From an uncultured Pelagibacteraceae bacterium (lineage in GTDB: Bacteria > Pseudomonadota > Alphaproteobacteria > Pelagibacterales > Pelagibacteraceae), in the NCBI GenBank assembly GCA_913050185.1, contig CAJXBA010000002.1, forward strand, positions 1 to 64,000: a stretch of DNA of 64,000 bases, read 5' to 3'. Under the pieces are notes generated by a model. It was not told where the DNA came from. It worked only from the letters and a program-made list of their open reading frames with translations, and searched no databases. A program made the position numbers and the translations under genes. Positions 62,065 to 64,000 of this stretch are shown piece after piece (within the stretch, counting starts at the first letter, position 1; each line of letters starts with the position of its first letter).

Positions 62065-63627
62065 GTGATTGATAATTCAATAATTCAAGCCACAAGCTCT
62101 TGGCCATTTGTTGAGGCAAGAAAGCTGGTTAAAGAAAGACAAAAGATCTACGAAAAAAAAGGAAAAATTACTTTACAAACAGGCTATGGCCCAAGTGGCT
62201 TACCTCACATTGGAACCTTTGCAGAAGTGGCAAGAACTACAATGATGGTAAATGCCATCAAGCAACTAATTGACGTTCCAACAGAAATTATAACATTTTC
62301 TGACGATATGGATGGGCTGAGAAAGATACCAGACAATATTCCGAACAAGGAAATTTTAGAAAAAAATTTACACAAACCACTTACTAGTGTTCCCGACCCC
62401 TTTAACAAGTATAAAAGTTTCGGTGAACACAATAACGAGATGTTAAAAAAATTTTTAGATAAATTTAAATTTAATTATACTTTTAAAAGTTCAACAGAAA
62501 CATATAAAAAAGGATTATTTAATACTGCGTTACTTTTAGTTTTAGAAAAATATGAAGATATTAAAGAGATTGTTCTTCCCACGTTAGGCAAGGAAAGGCA
62601 AAAAACTTATAGTCCTTTTTTGCCAATATGCCTAGAAACTGGAAAAGTCTTAGAAGTTCCTATTATTGAAATTAAAAAAAAGGAAGGAAAAATTATTTAT
62701 CAAAATGGTGATAAAAAAGTAGAGACAGAGGTTATAAATGGAAAATGTAAATTGCAATGGAAAGTAGATTGGGCAATGAGATGGTATGCTTTTGATATTG
62801 ATTACGAAATGTATGGAAAAGATTTGATTGAGAGCGCAGTTCTTTCTAGTAAAATTTGCAAAACGCTTGGAAAAAAAAGTCCAAATGGATTTGCATACGA
62901 AATGTTTTTGGACGAAAAAGGTGAAAAAATTTCTAAGTCTAAAGGAAATGGAATAACTATTGAACAGTGGTTAAAATATGCTTCGCCTGAAAGTTTATCT
63001 TTATATATGTACCAAAACCCCAAAAGAGCAAAAAAATTATATGCGGATGTCGTTCCCAAAGCTGTTGACGAATATTTAATCTGTATTGATAAATTTAGTG
63101 AGCAAGACGCAAAACATAGACTGCTTAATCCAGTTTGGCATGTTCATAATGGAAATCCTCCAAAAGAAAAATCAATTATGCCATTTTCAGTTTTATTAAA
63201 TTTAGTTGGAACAAGCAATGCAACAAATAAAGATGTCTTATGGAAATTTATAATAAAATATAAAAAAGATATTAAAGTTTTGGATCATCCGATTTTAGAC
63301 CGTTTAATTGAATATGCTTTAAAATATTTTACAGACATAGTTAAGCCAAACAAAAAATATAGAAAACCCAATGAAAAGGAAAAAAAAGCACTTCAAGACT
63401 TAATTAAAAGATTAAGAGATTGTAAAGATCAAATGGACCCTGAGGCTATACAAACAATAGTTTATTCAGTAGGCAAAGATAATGGATATAAAGAGAATTT
63501 AAGAGAATGGTTTAAAGCAATTTACGAAATAATTTTTGGAGATCAGGATGGTCCAAGAATGGGATTTTTTATAAGTTTTTTTGGTATAAAAGAAAGTATA
63601 GAACTGATTAATAAATATATTAAATAA
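62065..63627 (+). CDS. lysS: Lysyl-tRNA synthetase, class I
   Basis: TGYGPSGLPHIGTFAEV (HIGH-like), GEKISKSKGNGITIEQWL (KMSKS); GTG start. Confidence 0.94.
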   Translation: MIDNSIIQATSSWPFVEARKLVKERQKIYEKKGKITLQTGYGPSGLPHIGTFAEVARTTMMVNAIKQLIDVPTEIITFSDDMDGLRKIPDNIPNKEILEKNLHKPLTSVPDPFNKYKSFGEHNNEMLKKFLDKFKFNYTFKSSTETYKKGLFNTALLLVLEKYEDIKEIVLPTLGKERQKTYSPFLPICLETGKVLEVPIIEIKKKEGKIIYQNGDKKVETEVINGKCKLQWKVDWAMRWYAFDIDYEMYGKDLIESAVLSSKICKTLGKKSPNGFAYEMFLDEKGEKISKSKGNGITIEQWLKYASPESLSLYMYQNPKRAKKLYADVVPKAVDEYLICIDKFSEQDAKHRLLNPVWHVHNGNPPKEKSIMPFSVLLNLVGTSNATNKDVLWKFIIKYKKDIKVLDHPILDRLIEYALKYFTDIVKPNKKYRKPNEKEKKALQDLIKRLRDCKDQMDPEAIQTIVYSVGKDNGYKENLREWFKAIYEIIFGDQDGPRMGFFISFFGIKESIELINKYIK

Positions 63628-64000
63628 TGTTTTCTGTCTTAAGGCCTTTTTTATTTAACCTAGATCCAGAAACCGCTCATGATTTAGCTATTAAGTCACT
63701 TAAGTTTAACCCTTTTCCTAGCAAAATGTTTGAGGTTGAAGATGAGCAAATGTTAAATATTCAATTACTAGGAAAAAATTTTCCCAATCCCATCGGCCTT
63801 GCAGCAGGCTTTGACAAAAGTGCAGAGGCATATAATTCACTATTAAAACTAGGATTTGGATTTGTGGAAATTGGAACGGTTACTCCATCAAAGCAATTTG
63901 GCAATCCAAAGCCAAGAATATTTAGACTTGAAGGTGATCACGCTTTAATCAATAGGTTAGGATTTAATAATGATGGGATGAAAATAATAAAAGCTAGAAT
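63627..64000 (+). CDS. pyrD: Dihydroorotate dehydrogenase class 2, N-terminal part (runs off window)
   Basis: MFSVLRPFLFNLDPETAHDLAIKSLK...NPIGLAAGFDKSAEAYNSLLKLGFGFVEIGTVTP; ATG overlaps lysS stop. Confidence 0.95.
   Translation, partial: MFSVLRPFLFNLDPETAHDLAIKSLKFNPFPSKMFEVEDEQMLNIQLLGKNFPNPIGLAAGFDKSAEAYNSLLKLGFGFVEIGTVTPSKQFGNPKPRIFRLEGDHALINRLGFNNDGMKIIKAR

Overview
AT-rich, gene-dense 64 kb chromosomal window. Gene content and order (rsfS-nadD-proA-proB-obgE-rpmA-rplU; infC-rpmI-rplT-pheS-pheT; metX-metW with a SAM-II riboswitch; helicase-fdxA-carD; class I LysRS) suggest a streamlined, probably marine alphaproteobacterium (Pelagibacterales-like; inference only). Most of the window is housekeeping: atpD/atpC ends, rppH, ctpA, proline, methionine, histidine/tyrosine, lysine and arginine synthesis, dsbB, gltBD, thrS, pheST, lepA, trkH, lysS, pyrD start, and four tRNAs. 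The one long gene-poor stretch (about 55.46-58.40 kb, between tRNA-Ser/lepA and an NlpC/P60-AmpG pair, interrupted by a MORN-repeat gene) is the most unusual part. It carries at least five unannotated 17-19 aa, single-helix, Trp/Tyr-flanked microprotein ORFs: MWWAIAAVAVAYWWYTNQ, MWVELAVLVALVWYFQNQ, MLVLAGLFLALYWLNQQ, MEWVIAVAVVAYLYWTTTQ and, on the minus strand, MIWAVVAVAVVAIWWTQH. A weaker sixth is MTAIVILLVFFIATGTVI. The five have upstream purine-rich ribosome-binding sites, and each is closely followed by an inverted repeat without a U-tract. Four share a TTGATT box upstream. I propose this as a previously undescribed microprotein/RNA-hairpin gene family. Other notable items: a 19-aa almost entirely Lys/Arg peptide (MAKRRKKAKKKKKAKKRRR) with its own RBS and terminator, a SAM-II riboswitch with a clear terminator/antiterminator, and an unannotated LptM-like lipoprotein between argH and lysA. 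All calls come from reading the sequence; no database search was run.
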